A stretch of 52,498 nt of DNA from Parcubacteria group bacterium (GCA_041657845.1 JBBABD010000004.1:1-52498), one strand, 5' to 3'; counted from the stretch's first letter, positions 33,185-40,607 are shown. Notes: a model not told the origin generated them from the letters alone. Made by a program: numbers and translations.

Positions 33185-35551
33185 ATGGCAACCAAACAAT
33201 TAAAAAGATATCAAGAAAATGCAGTTGATGAGCTGATTCTAAAATCAAAGTTGCTTCTTGGGAAGAAATTGGACAAAAGAACGATTGTTTTTCAGGCTCC
33301 GACCGGAAGCGGAAAAACTTTTATGATGTCTCAATATGTCGAGCAGTTAATCTCCGAAATGAAAGAAGAAGATTTTTGTTTTTTATGGCTAAGTCCGGGA
33401 AAAGGAAGTTTGCATAAACAAAGCTACGAAGCTTTAAAAAAAGATTTTCGAGGATTCCCGGATGTTTATCTTTTGGAAGAGGAGTTTTTTGGTTCAAGGA
33501 GAACAATAGACAAAAACGAAGCTGTTGTTGGAAATTGGGAAAAATTGAGCAATAAAGACAGCAAAACCGGAGAATGGAAGAATGTTTTAATGAAAGATAA
33601 GGAGACAATAAATTTTAGAGAATTGGTACAGAAAACGAAAGAAGCTGGAATGAAAATAATTTTGATTATTGATGAAAGTCATTCAAGAGATAAAGCTGAA
33701 AGAGCCTTTGAGCTTCGAAATGAGATAATTAATCCAGATCTAACGATTGAAATGAGTGCTACTCCAATTCTGAGAGAAGGTGAGTATAATGAAAAAGTCA
33801 CAGTGGAATCTAATGATGTTATAGAAGAGGGCATGATAAAAAAAGAGATTATTATCAATGAGAATGTCGACAAAATTGATGATGATGAGGTCACTTCGCA
33901 AGAACTGATAATGGAGGCTGCTTTCCAAAAGAGATTGGAAATTAAAAAACAATATGAAAAAGAAGGGATTAATATTAATCCTCTTGTTTTGGTGCAAATT
34001 CCAGATAGTGAAGCTGGAATTGACAAAAAAGAATTTGCGGAAAGTTTTTTGGCTAGCAAGGGCGTAACTTACGATAATCACAAACTTGCAGTTTGGCTCA
34101 GTGAAGAAAAAATAAATCAAGAAAAAGAATTTGTCACTCCAAACAATAGCGACGTAGATTTCTTGATATTCAAACAAGCAATTGATACGGGGTGGGATTG
34201 TCCCAGAGCTCAAATATTGGTTAGGTTTAGAGAAATTAAAAGTTTAGTTTTTGAAATTCAGACAGTAGGAAGAATTTTACGTATGCCCGAAGCGAAACAC
34301 TATAAAAATGATAATCTGAATAGAGCTTACGTTTTTACTAATGTAAAAAGTTTAGAGGTTAAGAAAGAAGATTATAATCCAAACATTATTAAATCAGTTT
34401 TTGTTAAAAGAGAAAAAATCTACGAACCCTTGAAGTTGAAATCTTATTACAGGAGCAGAATTGACTTTGGTGATGTTACTTCTAGTTTTTATGGTGCATT
34501 GGAGGATGTTTTGTGTAATTTTTTTGAAATAAAAAAAGGAAAATTTGAATTTGGTTTTGCTGACAAGAACAAGAAACTAGTAGAGAAAAAAATAGATATC
34601 AAAAATTTAGACGGAAAAGATGAAATCATTTTGAATAAAAGATTGGGTCTAGAGCTATTTGATCATCTTGATCAAGAGAAGATTAAATCAGATAATAATT
34701 TTCAAGCTTATTTGTCAGAAGATGACAAAGGGAGAGCCTTTGAGAATTTAATAAAAATAAATTTAAATGGTTTTGCTCCCAAAAGATCTATCCCAATTGT
34801 AAAAAATTCTTTGTATAGATGGTTTAAAAAATATTTGGGAATAAATCTTTTTGGAAATGGAATAATCTATATTCAAAATATAGCCTTAAACAACTATGAA
34901 ACTTTTGGAAAGTTATTCGATGAAGCAGTATCTGAATATAAACCGATAAAAGAAGAGGAAAAAAATAAAAAAATTGAAGAAGTTGAGCAGTGGAACGATA
35001 ATTGGGAAATAATGGAGAGTAGGAATTATAATCCAAATACCTATAAAGCTTACGATGGAGAGTTGTCGGTTTATAAATCTCCAAATGATAAAAAAGCCTA
35101 TTTGAACTTTGATAGCGATATTGAACAAGAATTCATTGATTATTTAGAAAAGAACAAAGGGAAAATTTTATGGTGGTGGCAAAATGGAAACGAACATATG
35201 GCTTTAAACTTTGGAATTAAATATGGAAATGGATCAACTTTTCAGCCGGATTTTCTGGTTATGTTTAAAGATAGGAAAATTGGAATCTTTGACACCAAGG
35301 CCAGTGGATTCAATGAGGATGACAATAAAACAAAAGCTGAAGCTTTGCAAAAATATTTAGTAGAGGAAAATAAAAGGAAAAAAATTAATTCTTTATTTGG
35401 CGGATTAGTGATTAAAATTGGCCAACACTTTTGGATTAATTCAGATAAAGAATATAAACCTTTCGAAACTCCAATTATGGTTAAAGAAAATATTTCTAAA
35501 TATGGAGACGATAAAAAGATTAAAAATGGTTGGAAATATTTAGAATTTTAA
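33185..35551 (+). CDS. res: Type III restriction endonuclease, helicase subunit (Res)
   Basis: A 788-residue SF2 helicase/nuclease that cuts DNA with Mod after translocation-dependent communication. Walker A is APTGSGKTFMM (~res 38-48), motif II is IIDESHSRD (DESH, ~res 161), motif III is EMSATPILREG, and motif VI is QTVGRILRMPEAKHY. The C-terminus has a PD-(D/E)xK-type nuclease core: FQPDFLVMF (~res 688) and GIFDTKASG (~res 702). Both ATPase and nuclease motifs look intact, so the system is probably active. It ends the operon; directly after the stop lies an HsdS remnant instead of a terminator. Confidence 0.95.
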   Translation: MATKQLKRYQENAVDELILKSKLLLGKKLDKRTIVFQAPTGSGKTFMMSQYVEQLISEMKEEDFCFLWLSPGKGSLHKQSYEALKKDFRGFPDVYLLEEEFFGSRRTIDKNEAVVGNWEKLSNKDSKTGEWKNVLMKDKETINFRELVQKTKEAGMKIILIIDESHSRDKAERAFELRNEIINPDLTIEMSATPILREGEYNEKVTVESNDVIEEGMIKKEIIINENVDKIDDDEVTSQELIMEAAFQKRLEIKKQYEKEGININPLVLVQIPDSEAGIDKKEFAESFLASKGVTYDNHKLAVWLSEEKINQEKEFVTPNNSDVDFLIFKQAIDTGWDCPRAQILVRFREIKSLVFEIQTVGRILRMPEAKHYKNDNLNRAYVFTNVKSLEVKKEDYNPNIIKSVFVKREKIYEPLKLKSYYRSRIDFGDVTSSFYGALEDVLCNFFEIKKGKFEFGFADKNKKLVEKKIDIKNLDGKDEIILNKRLGLELFDHLDQEKIKSDNNFQAYLSEDDKGRAFENLIKINLNGFAPKRSIPIVKNSLYRWFKKYLGINLFGNGIIYIQNIALNNYETFGKLFDEAVSEYKPIKEEEKNKKIEEVEQWNDNWEIMESRNYNPNTYKAYDGELSVYKSPNDKKAYLNFDSDIEQEFIDYLEKNKGKILWWWQNGNEHMALNFGIKYGNGSTFQPDFLVMFKDRKIGIFDTKASGFNEDDNKTKAEALQKYLVEENKRKKINSLFGGLVIKIGQHFWINSDKEYKPFETPIMVKENISKYGDDKKIKNGWKYLEF

Positions 35552-35559
35552 ATATAATC

Positions 35560-35658
35560 TTGGAAAAAATCAAGAAATTGGAGGAATATCAAAAATCCAC
35601 CCAGTCTGATCTCATCGCTCTCGAACAATCCATCCTCCACAGAGCTTTCAATAAATAA
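35560..35658 (+). pseudogene. HsdS C-terminal remnant (type I specificity subunit)
   Basis: A 32-codon open stretch, 9 nt after res, that reads KKLEEYQKSTQSDLIALEQS then ILHRAFNK and a stop. This is the typical C-terminal coiled-coil end of type I HsdS proteins. Nothing upstream of it belongs to HsdS, so only the last ~32 codons of a once larger gene remain. It suggests that a type I system or its specificity gene was replaced at this site by the type III operon. Confidence 0.75.
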
Positions 35659-35659
35659 C

Positions 35660-36001
35660 ATGAAAAAAGAAATAAACAAAAAAATTCCAAAATTTATGAT
35701 CACATATCTCTGCAACAAGTGCGGGTTTGATTTTGCGATAACGGAATTACATAAACCCAAATGTTTTTATTGTGGCAGTTCTAAAGATTGGAAAATAGTA
35801 AAGAAGCAGAAAATAAACATGAAAGTTATGGCAGAAAGAATGAAATTGGTAAATGATAGATTGATGTCCTCACTCAAGGGAGCATATGAGGTCGGCAAGA
35901 AAGATGATGATTTTAATGAAGATGTGATGCTAGATGTGATGAGTAGGGCAAAGAAATTAGGCAAACAGACCAATAGCTTATTGAAATCTAAGAAAAAATA
36001 A
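35660..36001 (+). CDS. Small zinc-ribbon protein
   Basis: A 113-residue protein with a CNKC and a CFYC pair 16 residues apart (ITYLCNKCGFDFAI, PKCFYCGSS), so one zinc ribbon, followed by a basic helical tail (MKVMAERMKLVNDRLMSSLK, KKLGKQTNSLLKSKKK). It may bind nucleic acid. No family name is offered. It starts 1 nt after the HsdS remnant stop. The function is unknown, and composite promoter C follows after its stop. Confidence 0.65.
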   Translation: MKKEINKKIPKFMITYLCNKCGFDFAITELHKPKCFYCGSSKDWKIVKKQKINMKVMAERMKLVNDRLMSSLKGAYEVGKKDDDFNEDVMLDVMSRAKKLGKQTNSLLKSKKK

Positions 36002-36013
36002 ATAGGCTCAATC

Positions 36014-36072
36014 TTATCCACAGCCTTGGAGTAGACGGCAGGTGACTATGATGATATAATATCACTGTAATC
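36014..36072 (+). promoter_or_regulatory. Composite promoter, copy C
   Basis: TTATCCACA (36014-36022), 9 nt, a weak TAGACG -35 (36032-36037), 17 nt, TATAAT -10 (36055-36060) inside the perfect palindrome TGATATAATATCA, then CTGTAATCATTA. It stands before the broken RhuM gene. Confidence 0.78.
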
Positions 36073-36086
36073 ATTAATCCGAGTCT

Positions 36087-37042
36087 ATGCTCAATAAAAA
36101 AAAGAAGAAAACAATGACAAAATAATAATTTATAGCACCGAAGACGGGAAGACAGAGATTGAGGTCAATCTTGAAGGCGAAACTGTTTGGTTAAGCCAGA
36201 GGCAGATGGCAGAATTATTCCAAACAACGGTAGCAAATATTAATCAGCATGTTGGAAACGTGCTAAAAGATGGAGAACTAGAGGAATTCCCAACTATTAA
36301 GAAATCCTTAATAGTTCAAAAAGAATGAAAAAGAAGCATAAATCGAGAAGTGGTGTTTTATAACTTAGACATGATAATCTCGGTAGGATACAGGATAAAT
36401 TCCTTGCGAGGCACGCAATTCCGCATCTGGGCAACGCAGAAGCTCAGAGAATACATGGTGAAAGGTTTCGTGATGGATGACGAGAGGCTGGCTGAAGGAA
36501 GAGTGAAAAGGAGCTACTTCGAAGAGTGGGAGGAAAGGATCAGAAAAATCAGAACTTCTGAAGCGAATTTTTATCAAAAAGTTCGAGATGTTTTTGCGAC
36601 TAGCGTGGATTATAACCTGAAGGCTGATTATGCCCATGAATTTTTTTCCACAGTTCAGAATAAATTCCATTTTGCCATCACCGGGCTCACGGCATCGGAA
36701 ATAATTGCCAAAAGAATAGATAGTAAAAAAGAAAATCTTGGGCTTACTAATTGGAAAGGAGAAATTATCACGCGCGAGCAAGCACAGATTGCCAAAAATT
36801 ATCTGGCGGAATTGGAACTCAAGAGATTAAATTTGCTAGTAGAGCAGTTTCTGTCATTTGCGGAACTACAAAGCGTGGAAAGAAGAGTGATGTATATGAA
36901 AAATTGGATCGAGAAACTGGATGGATTTTTGATTCTGAATGACAAGGAAATTTTGAAAAATGCCGGCAGTATTTCTCATAAGGATATGGAGAAAACAGTC
37001 AGAAGGGAATTGGGAAAATTTAATAGCAAGAGATTAAAATAG
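36087..37042 (+). pseudogene. RhuM-family gene, broken by a frameshift and an internal TGA
   Basis: A second RhuM protein, without a Fic domain. The likely start ATG 36087 is one base out of frame with the rest: an A-run at 36096-36103 seems to have lost one A, and no other start opens the second frame. In that frame IIIYSTEDGKTEIEV and ETVWLSQRQMAELFQTTVAN continue to LIVQKE, then TGA at 36326, then KRSINREVVFYNLD. The intact paralogue at 26151 has EGNREIKREIEFYNLD at this point, so TGA stands where Gly (GGA) is expected. After it the RhuM body (MIISVGYRINSLRGTQFRIW...) is intact to 37042, and a GTG at 36350 could still restart a 230-residue product. Confidence 0.8.
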
Positions 37043-37098
37043 ATTAAAAAATGGAAAAGTATTTTTTTAATCGCTTCGTTGCATTTTTTAAAAATGGG

Positions 37099-37116
37099 TA
37101 AGTAATTAATTACGTA
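37099..37116. repeat. GTAATTAATTAC palindrome, copy 1
   Basis: TAAGTAATTAATTACGTA, centred on the perfect palindrome GTAATTAATTAC (37102-37113), 10 nt before ATG 37126. Related elements precede the next four genes. Confidence 0.7.
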
Positions 37117-37125
37117 TATCAAAAT

Positions 37126-37365
37126 ATGGAAAATAAAAAATATTTATTAAAACTAAAAAAATTAATATTTGATTTCTCTTTTTTTATTATTTCTGCAATA
37201 CTTGTTTTATTGAGCATCTCATCTATTAATAAATATTTAAATAAAATTGATAATGATCAAGAAAAATATAAGATTTATGTTGAATTTGGTATTTTCGCAG
37301 GAACGGCCGGATTAACTTTAATGGTTTTCTTTATGAATAGGTTAATGAAAAAAATGAATAAGTAA
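37126..37365 (+). CDS. Small two-helix membrane protein
   Basis: A 79-residue protein with two membrane helices (res ~14-30 LIFDFSFFIISAILVLL, ~50-68 FGIFAGTAGLTLMVFFMNRL) separated by a charged loop, and Lys-rich ends. It has no recognised family, and small size plus membrane helices would fit many roles. It is the first of five short genes each preceded by a GTAATTAATTAC-type palindrome, and its own stop codon overlaps the next palindrome. It is AT-rich compared with neighbours. Confidence 0.55.
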   Translation: MENKKYLLKLKKLIFDFSFFIISAILVLLSISSINKYLNKIDNDQEKYKIYVEFGIFAGTAGLTLMVFFMNRLMKKMNK

Positions 37366-37390
37366 GTAATTACGTAACATGTTACGTAAC
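37359..37390. repeat. GTAATTAC and TTACGTAACATGTTACGTAA palindromes, copy 2
   Basis: GTAATTAC (37366-37373) runs into a perfect 20-bp palindrome at 37370-37389 made of two TTACGTAA units. It lies 5 nt before ATG 37395. The GTTACGTAAC unit also occurs upstream of the AbrB-like gene at 27210. Confidence 0.75.
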
Positions 37391-37394
37391 AGGT

Positions 37395-37916
37395 ATGATT
37401 TTAAAAGGCTCAAAAATTTATCTGCAAGAAGGGCTCCGAGAGGAAGATTATTCTTTGATCTTGAAAGGTTACACGGATTTAAGTGTGATTGGGTTTGTGT
37501 GTTTTGCGAAAGAAGCAATTAAACTCAAAACAAATCAAGAAGCAAAAAAGTTTTTCCATGAAATTGAGTCAGAAATTGTTTTTGGGATTTATGATTTGGA
37601 AGGTGAGTTTGTTGGATATACATCGCTTGAAAAAGATAAAAACGGGGGATATGAATTTGGAATTATTATTTTAGATAAAAATTATTGGAGTAGGGGAATT
37701 GGAGCGGAAGCAATAAGGTTGACTTTAGAGTATGCTTTTAATAATCTAGGATTAAGTCGAGTACTTTTGAATGTCAGTGAATATCATCAGAAAGCAATTG
37801 AGCTTTATGAAAAAATGGGTTTCAAAAAGACAAAACTGATTCCCAATGACCGGGAAATATATCTGGATGGAAAATGGCTTCGAAGTGGAACAGTGGAAAT
37901 GGAGCTATATAATTAA
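37395..37916 (+). CDS. GNAT N-acetyltransferase (RimJ/RimL-like)
   Basis: A 173-residue acetyltransferase that would move an acetyl group from acetyl-CoA to an amine. The start SKIYLQEGLREEDYSLILKG resembles RimL. The acetyl-CoA motif A is GIIILDKNYWSRGIGAEAI (R-G-x-G-A at ~res 99-104), then LTLEYAFNNLGLSRVLLNVS, NQKAIELYEKMGFKK-type HQKAIELYEKMGFKK, the typical end. The substrate (ribosomal protein, antibiotic or small amine) cannot be told. It is flanked by palindromes on both sides, like its neighbours. Confidence 0.88.
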   Translation: MILKGSKIYLQEGLREEDYSLILKGYTDLSVIGFVCFAKEAIKLKTNQEAKKFFHEIESEIVFGIYDLEGEFVGYTSLEKDKNGGYEFGIIILDKNYWSRGIGAEAIRLTLEYAFNNLGLSRVLLNVSEYHQKAIELYEKMGFKKTKLIPNDREIYLDGKWLRSGTVEMELYN

Positions 37917-37923
37917 TTACGTA
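37911..37923. repeat. TTAATTACGTAA palindrome, copy 3
   Basis: AATTAATTACGTA overlaps the stop of the upstream acetyltransferase and ends 3 nt before ATG 37927. A shortened member of the palindrome series. Confidence 0.6.
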
Positions 37924-37926
37924 AAT

Positions 37927-38451
37927 ATGAAACTGGCGGAAAACAAAAAATTTATATTGCGGAGTGTTCAGAAGGGCGATGAGTTTGATATTGCCAAAAA
38001 TATTAACGATAAGATTATTGCCCGAAATACGGCGACCATTCCGTACCCGTACAAGCTAAAAGACGCGAAAAAATGGATTGGGGAATATTTAAAAAAACAA
38101 AAGAAGAAAAATCCTGAAGAAACTTCGTTTGCCATCGTCATTGACGGTGAAGTGGTTGGTTCCATCGGAATCCACAAGATAGTAAAAAATCATAAATGTG
38201 AAATCGGATATTGGCTAGCTAGGAAACATTGGGGAAAGGGAATCATGCCTGAAGCGGTCAAAATAGTCACAGATTATGGATTCGAAAAATTAAAACTCAG
38301 AAGGATCGATGCGGGAGTTTATTCTTTTAATCCGCCTTCCATGCGAGTTCTCGAAAAAAACGGATATAAACTGGAGGGAATTTTGAAGAAAGATGTCAAA
38401 AAAGGAAACAAGCTTTTTGATAAGCATGTTTACGCTAAAATAAGTAATTAA
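37927..38451 (+). CDS. GNAT N-acetyltransferase (RimJ/RimL-like)
   Basis: A 174-residue acetyltransferase, a different member of the same superfamily as the gene upstream. It has FILRSVQKGDEFDIAKNIND, IVIDGEVVGSIGIHKI, the acetyl-CoA loop IGYWLARKHWGKGIMPEAVK (G-K-G at motif A), and LRRIDAGVYSFNPPSMRVLE ending KNGYKLEGILKKDV. This pattern fits RimJ/RimL-type or aminoglycoside-like acetyltransferases. ATG 37927 is chosen: it gives the correct N-terminus right after the palindrome. An in-frame upstream start would overlap the previous gene. Confidence 0.9.
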   Translation: MKLAENKKFILRSVQKGDEFDIAKNINDKIIARNTATIPYPYKLKDAKKWIGEYLKKQKKKNPEETSFAIVIDGEVVGSIGIHKIVKNHKCEIGYWLARKHWGKGIMPEAVKIVTDYGFEKLKLRRIDAGVYSFNPPSMRVLEKNGYKLEGILKKDVKKGNKLFDKHVYAKISN

Positions 38452-38458
38452 TTACTTA
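38441..38458. repeat. TAAGTAATTAATTACTTA palindrome, copy 4
   Basis: A perfect 18-bp palindrome that also contains the stop codon of the upstream acetyltransferase; 9 nt before ATG 38468. Confidence 0.75.
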
Positions 38459-38467
38459 CATAAAAAT

Positions 38468-38863
38468 ATGCAAAATTACAATTGGTATCAGCAGTTGGTA
38501 AAGCCTTCCTGGTCTCCGCCTGCTTGGATCTTCGGGCCGGTTTGGACATTTCTGTATGTTTTGATTGCTATTTCATTTGGGACGGTATTTTGGAAGACCG
38601 CGACGAAACAGCTTCCGTTTATTGTGGCTTTGCCTTTTGTTCTAAACATTATTTTTAATCTCATCTTTACGCCTATCCAATTCGGCCTTAAGAACAATTA
38701 TCTGGCGGCGCTGGATATTCTTTTGGTTCTGATCACTCTTGTTTGGGCGATGGTGGCAATCTATCCGCATGCCAGATGGATCGCCTATATCCAGCTCCCG
38801 TATCTTCTCTGGGTCACTTTTGCAACAATCCTCCAACTCACGATTACTTATTTAAATAAGTAA
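38468..38863 (+). CDS. TspO/MBR-family membrane protein
   Basis: A 131-residue five-helix membrane protein of the TspO/peripheral benzodiazepine receptor family. Visible family motifs are WYQQLVKPSWSPPAWIFGPV, WTFLYVLIAISFGTVFW, NIIFNLIFTPIQFGLKN and YLLWVTFATILQLTITYLN. TspO proteins bind porphyrins and other tetrapyrroles and are linked to stress signalling. In a presumably heme-poor symbiont the ligand is unclear. It lies between two GTAATTAATTAC palindromes. Confidence 0.93.
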   Translation: MQNYNWYQQLVKPSWSPPAWIFGPVWTFLYVLIAISFGTVFWKTATKQLPFIVALPFVLNIIFNLIFTPIQFGLKNNYLAALDILLVLITLVWAMVAIYPHARWIAYIQLPYLLWVTFATILQLTITYLNK

Positions 38864-38871
38864 TTAATTAC
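38858..38871. repeat. GTAATTAATTAC palindrome, copy 5
   Basis: AAGTAATTAATTAC overlaps the TspO stop codon; the perfect core is 38860-38871. It is 15 nt before ATG 38887. Confidence 0.7.
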
Positions 38872-38886
38872 ATACATACAATAATC

Positions 38887-39573
38887 ATGAAAAAAGTTGC
38901 TATATTCGACATCGATGGAACGATTTTCCGGTCCAGTCTGCTTATTGAGATAACCGAAGCGTTAATTGATGCCGGCGCATTAAAGCCGTCTCTTCGGAAG
39001 TATTATGCCAAGCATCGCCAAAATTGGCTGGACAGGAAAGGCTCTTACGAAAAATATATTGGCGGAGTAGTCGAGGCGTTTGAAAACAATATTAAAGGGG
39101 TTAAGTATAAAGATTTTTTGAGGATCTCCCAAAAGGTTCTAGCAATCAAGCAGGATCGTACCTACCAATACACTCGAGATTTGATAGGGAAGCTCAAAAA
39201 GAAAAATTATTATTTGCTGGCCATTTCCAATTCACCCGAGGTAATCGTTGGCAATTTTTGCAAACAGCTTGGTTTCAACAAGGCGTATGGCCGGATATAT
39301 GAAGTGAATGAAAAGGGAATATTTACCGGAAAAATTTTACACGAGAAGATTATCGGCGACAAGGCCAAGGTTATTAAAAGGGCGATTGAAAAAGAGAATT
39401 TGACCATTGTTGGTTCTATTGCCGTTGGCGATACGGAATCTGATATCCCGATGTTCAAGATGGTTGATAGCCCGATCTGTTTTAATCCCAACAAAAGGCT
39501 TTACAGCGCGGCTAAAAAATATGGGTGGAAGATGATTGTGGAGAGAAAGGATATGTTTTACGAAATAAAATGA
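38887..39573 (+). CDS. HAD-superfamily hydrolase (SerB-like, subfamily IB)
   Basis: A 228-residue phosphatase of the HAD superfamily. Motif I is IFDIDGTIFRSSL with the nucleophile Asp; the cap region follows. Motif II is LLAISNSPEVI, motif III Lys is in IGDKAKVIKRAIE, and motif IV is AVGDTESDIPMFKMV. The type IB organisation resembles SerB phosphoserine phosphatase and relatives acting on small phosphate esters. The substrate is unknown and no serine-biosynthesis gene is near. It closes the palindrome-spaced gene set. Confidence 0.9.
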   Translation: MKKVAIFDIDGTIFRSSLLIEITEALIDAGALKPSLRKYYAKHRQNWLDRKGSYEKYIGGVVEAFENNIKGVKYKDFLRISQKVLAIKQDRTYQYTRDLIGKLKKKNYYLLAISNSPEVIVGNFCKQLGFNKAYGRIYEVNEKGIFTGKILHEKIIGDKAKVIKRAIEKENLTIVGSIAVGDTESDIPMFKMVDSPICFNPNKRLYSAAKKYGWKMIVERKDMFYEIK

Positions 39574-39609
39574 CGAATCTTAAAGGCGGGGAAATTAGAT
39601 GTTTTTTAG

Positions 39610-39618
39610 TGGTATAAT
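39610..39618 (+). promoter_or_regulatory. Promoter of a leaderless GIY-YIG gene
   Basis: TGGTATAAT, an extended -10 ending six bases before ATG 39625, in the context TTTTAGTGGTATAAT. It matches the pilM promoter at 15557-15565 in both sequence and distance. Confidence 0.6.
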
Positions 39619-39624
39619 AACGAT

Positions 39625-39879
39625 ATGTATTATCTCTATATCTTGAAATGCGCGGATGGAACTTTGTATACTGGAATTACCACCGATTTGAAGCGGAGGA
39701 TTGCTGAGCATAATGGCGCAAAGCTAGGTGCAAAATATACAGTAGCCCGCCGTCCGGTCAAGCTGGCCTATTCGCAAAAATTCGAAAATCGATCCTTGGC
39801 TTCCAAGGAAGAAGCTCGGGTCAAGAGACTAACAAAAAATCAAAAGTTAGCGTTGATTAAAAAATCTAATAAAATTTAA
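39625..39879 (+). CDS. GIY-YIG nuclease-domain protein (UPF0213)
   Basis: An 84-residue single-domain GIY-YIG protein. YYLYILKCADGTLYTGITTD gives the two signature strands (YLY and YTG), followed by DLKRRIAEHNG with the catalytic Arg and GAKYTVARRPVKLAYSQKFE with the usual Tyr/Arg residues. UPF0213 members are stand-alone, metal-dependent nucleases of uncertain biological role, possibly structure-specific DNA processing. It is transcribed from a leaderless promoter and precedes a lipoprotein gene by 10 nt. Confidence 0.94.
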   Translation: MYYLYILKCADGTLYTGITTDLKRRIAEHNGAKLGAKYTVARRPVKLAYSQKFENRSLASKEEARVKRLTKNQKLALIKKSNKI

Positions 39880-39889
39880 TCAAAATAAT

Positions 39890-40537
39890 ATGAAGAAAAA
39901 AATTATTATCTCGCTGGTTATGATTGCTTTTGTTTTTATCATTGCTGGCTGCGGGGAAAATAATAGCAGGGAAATCAAAGAAACTGCCAAGGAAAGTGTT
40001 GAAGCTAAAGCTGATTCTTCCGGATCTTGTAAGGAAGAAAAAGTCAGCCTTCCTAATTATGGCGATCCGGGAAAACGCCTCAAAAATTGTTTTGTTGAAT
40101 ATCCCGGAGAGTCAAGCCGTCCGGACAAGAGTTATTATGTCGTCGAAGATATTTGCGGGCAATTTACCAAAGAATTTGTGGAAAATGCGCTTGGGAAAAA
40201 AATAACCAGGGTTGAACTTCCAAAGATTAGCACTATCAATAATTGCACCTATTATTTCGACGAAAAAGAATATGTGATGCTAAACCTTGAATATCTTTCA
40301 ATTGAAAACCAGAAGAAAGGAAATGAAGCGATGGATAGAAAAGTGGAAAAGAGCTCTCAGATTCCCATGGACAATCTGGTTGTGTATGAAGAAAATAGCG
40401 CTATCAATGCAGTGTATTTAATATTAAATCCGGAAAAATTCCTTTCCATCCGTCCCAGCTCTTTGGCGGCGAAAAAAATGATGAATCTGGTTGATTTCGC
40501 TTCCAATATGGCCAAGGAAATCAAAGGTTATAAATAA
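39890..40537 (+). CDS. Predicted lipoprotein (unknown)
   Basis: A 215-residue secreted lipoprotein. MKKKIIISLVMIAFVFIIAG followed by Cys gives a signal peptide and the lipobox IAGC, so Cys21 would be lipidated. The mature part begins with a charged linker and contains a folded domain with four further cysteines (SCKEE, KNCFVE, DICGQF, NNCTYY), possibly two disulfides. No family is recognised. It follows the GIY-YIG gene at 10 nt and ends 10 nt before composite promoter D. Confidence 0.75.
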   Translation: MKKKIIISLVMIAFVFIIAGCGENNSREIKETAKESVEAKADSSGSCKEEKVSLPNYGDPGKRLKNCFVEYPGESSRPDKSYYVVEDICGQFTKEFVENALGKKITRVELPKISTINNCTYYFDEKEYVMLNLEYLSIENQKKGNEAMDRKVEKSSQIPMDNLVVYEENSAINAVYLILNPEKFLSIRPSSLAAKKMMNLVDFASNMAKEIKGYK

Positions 40538-40547
40538 GCCTTGAAAG

Positions 40548-40607
40548 TTATCCACAGGGAACATATTGACAGTGATAATACAGCACTGATATAATATCAC
40601 TGTAAGG
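40548..40607 (+). promoter_or_regulatory. Composite promoter, copy D
   Basis: TTATCCACA (40548-40556), 9 nt, TTGACA -35 (40566-40571), 18 nt, TATAAT -10 (40590-40595) inside the perfect palindrome TGATATAATATCA, then CTGTAAGGAG. The best of the four copies in promoter quality. Confidence 0.82.

Noticed and set aside
28176..36022. Exact DnaA boxes (TTATCCACA) considered as a replication origin.
   Set aside because: The boxes are single and kilobases apart, each tied to a promoter at fixed distance. There is no cluster, no dnaA or dnaN gene and no AT-rich unwinding region. A further match at about 29885 on the opposite strand lies inside a coding sequence and is probably chance.
36326..36328. 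UGA read as glycine in this genome.
   Set aside because: Many intact genes here, including groEL, end in TGA followed by non-coding sequence, so UGA is a stop in this organism. Only the origin of the single RhuM gene remains a question.
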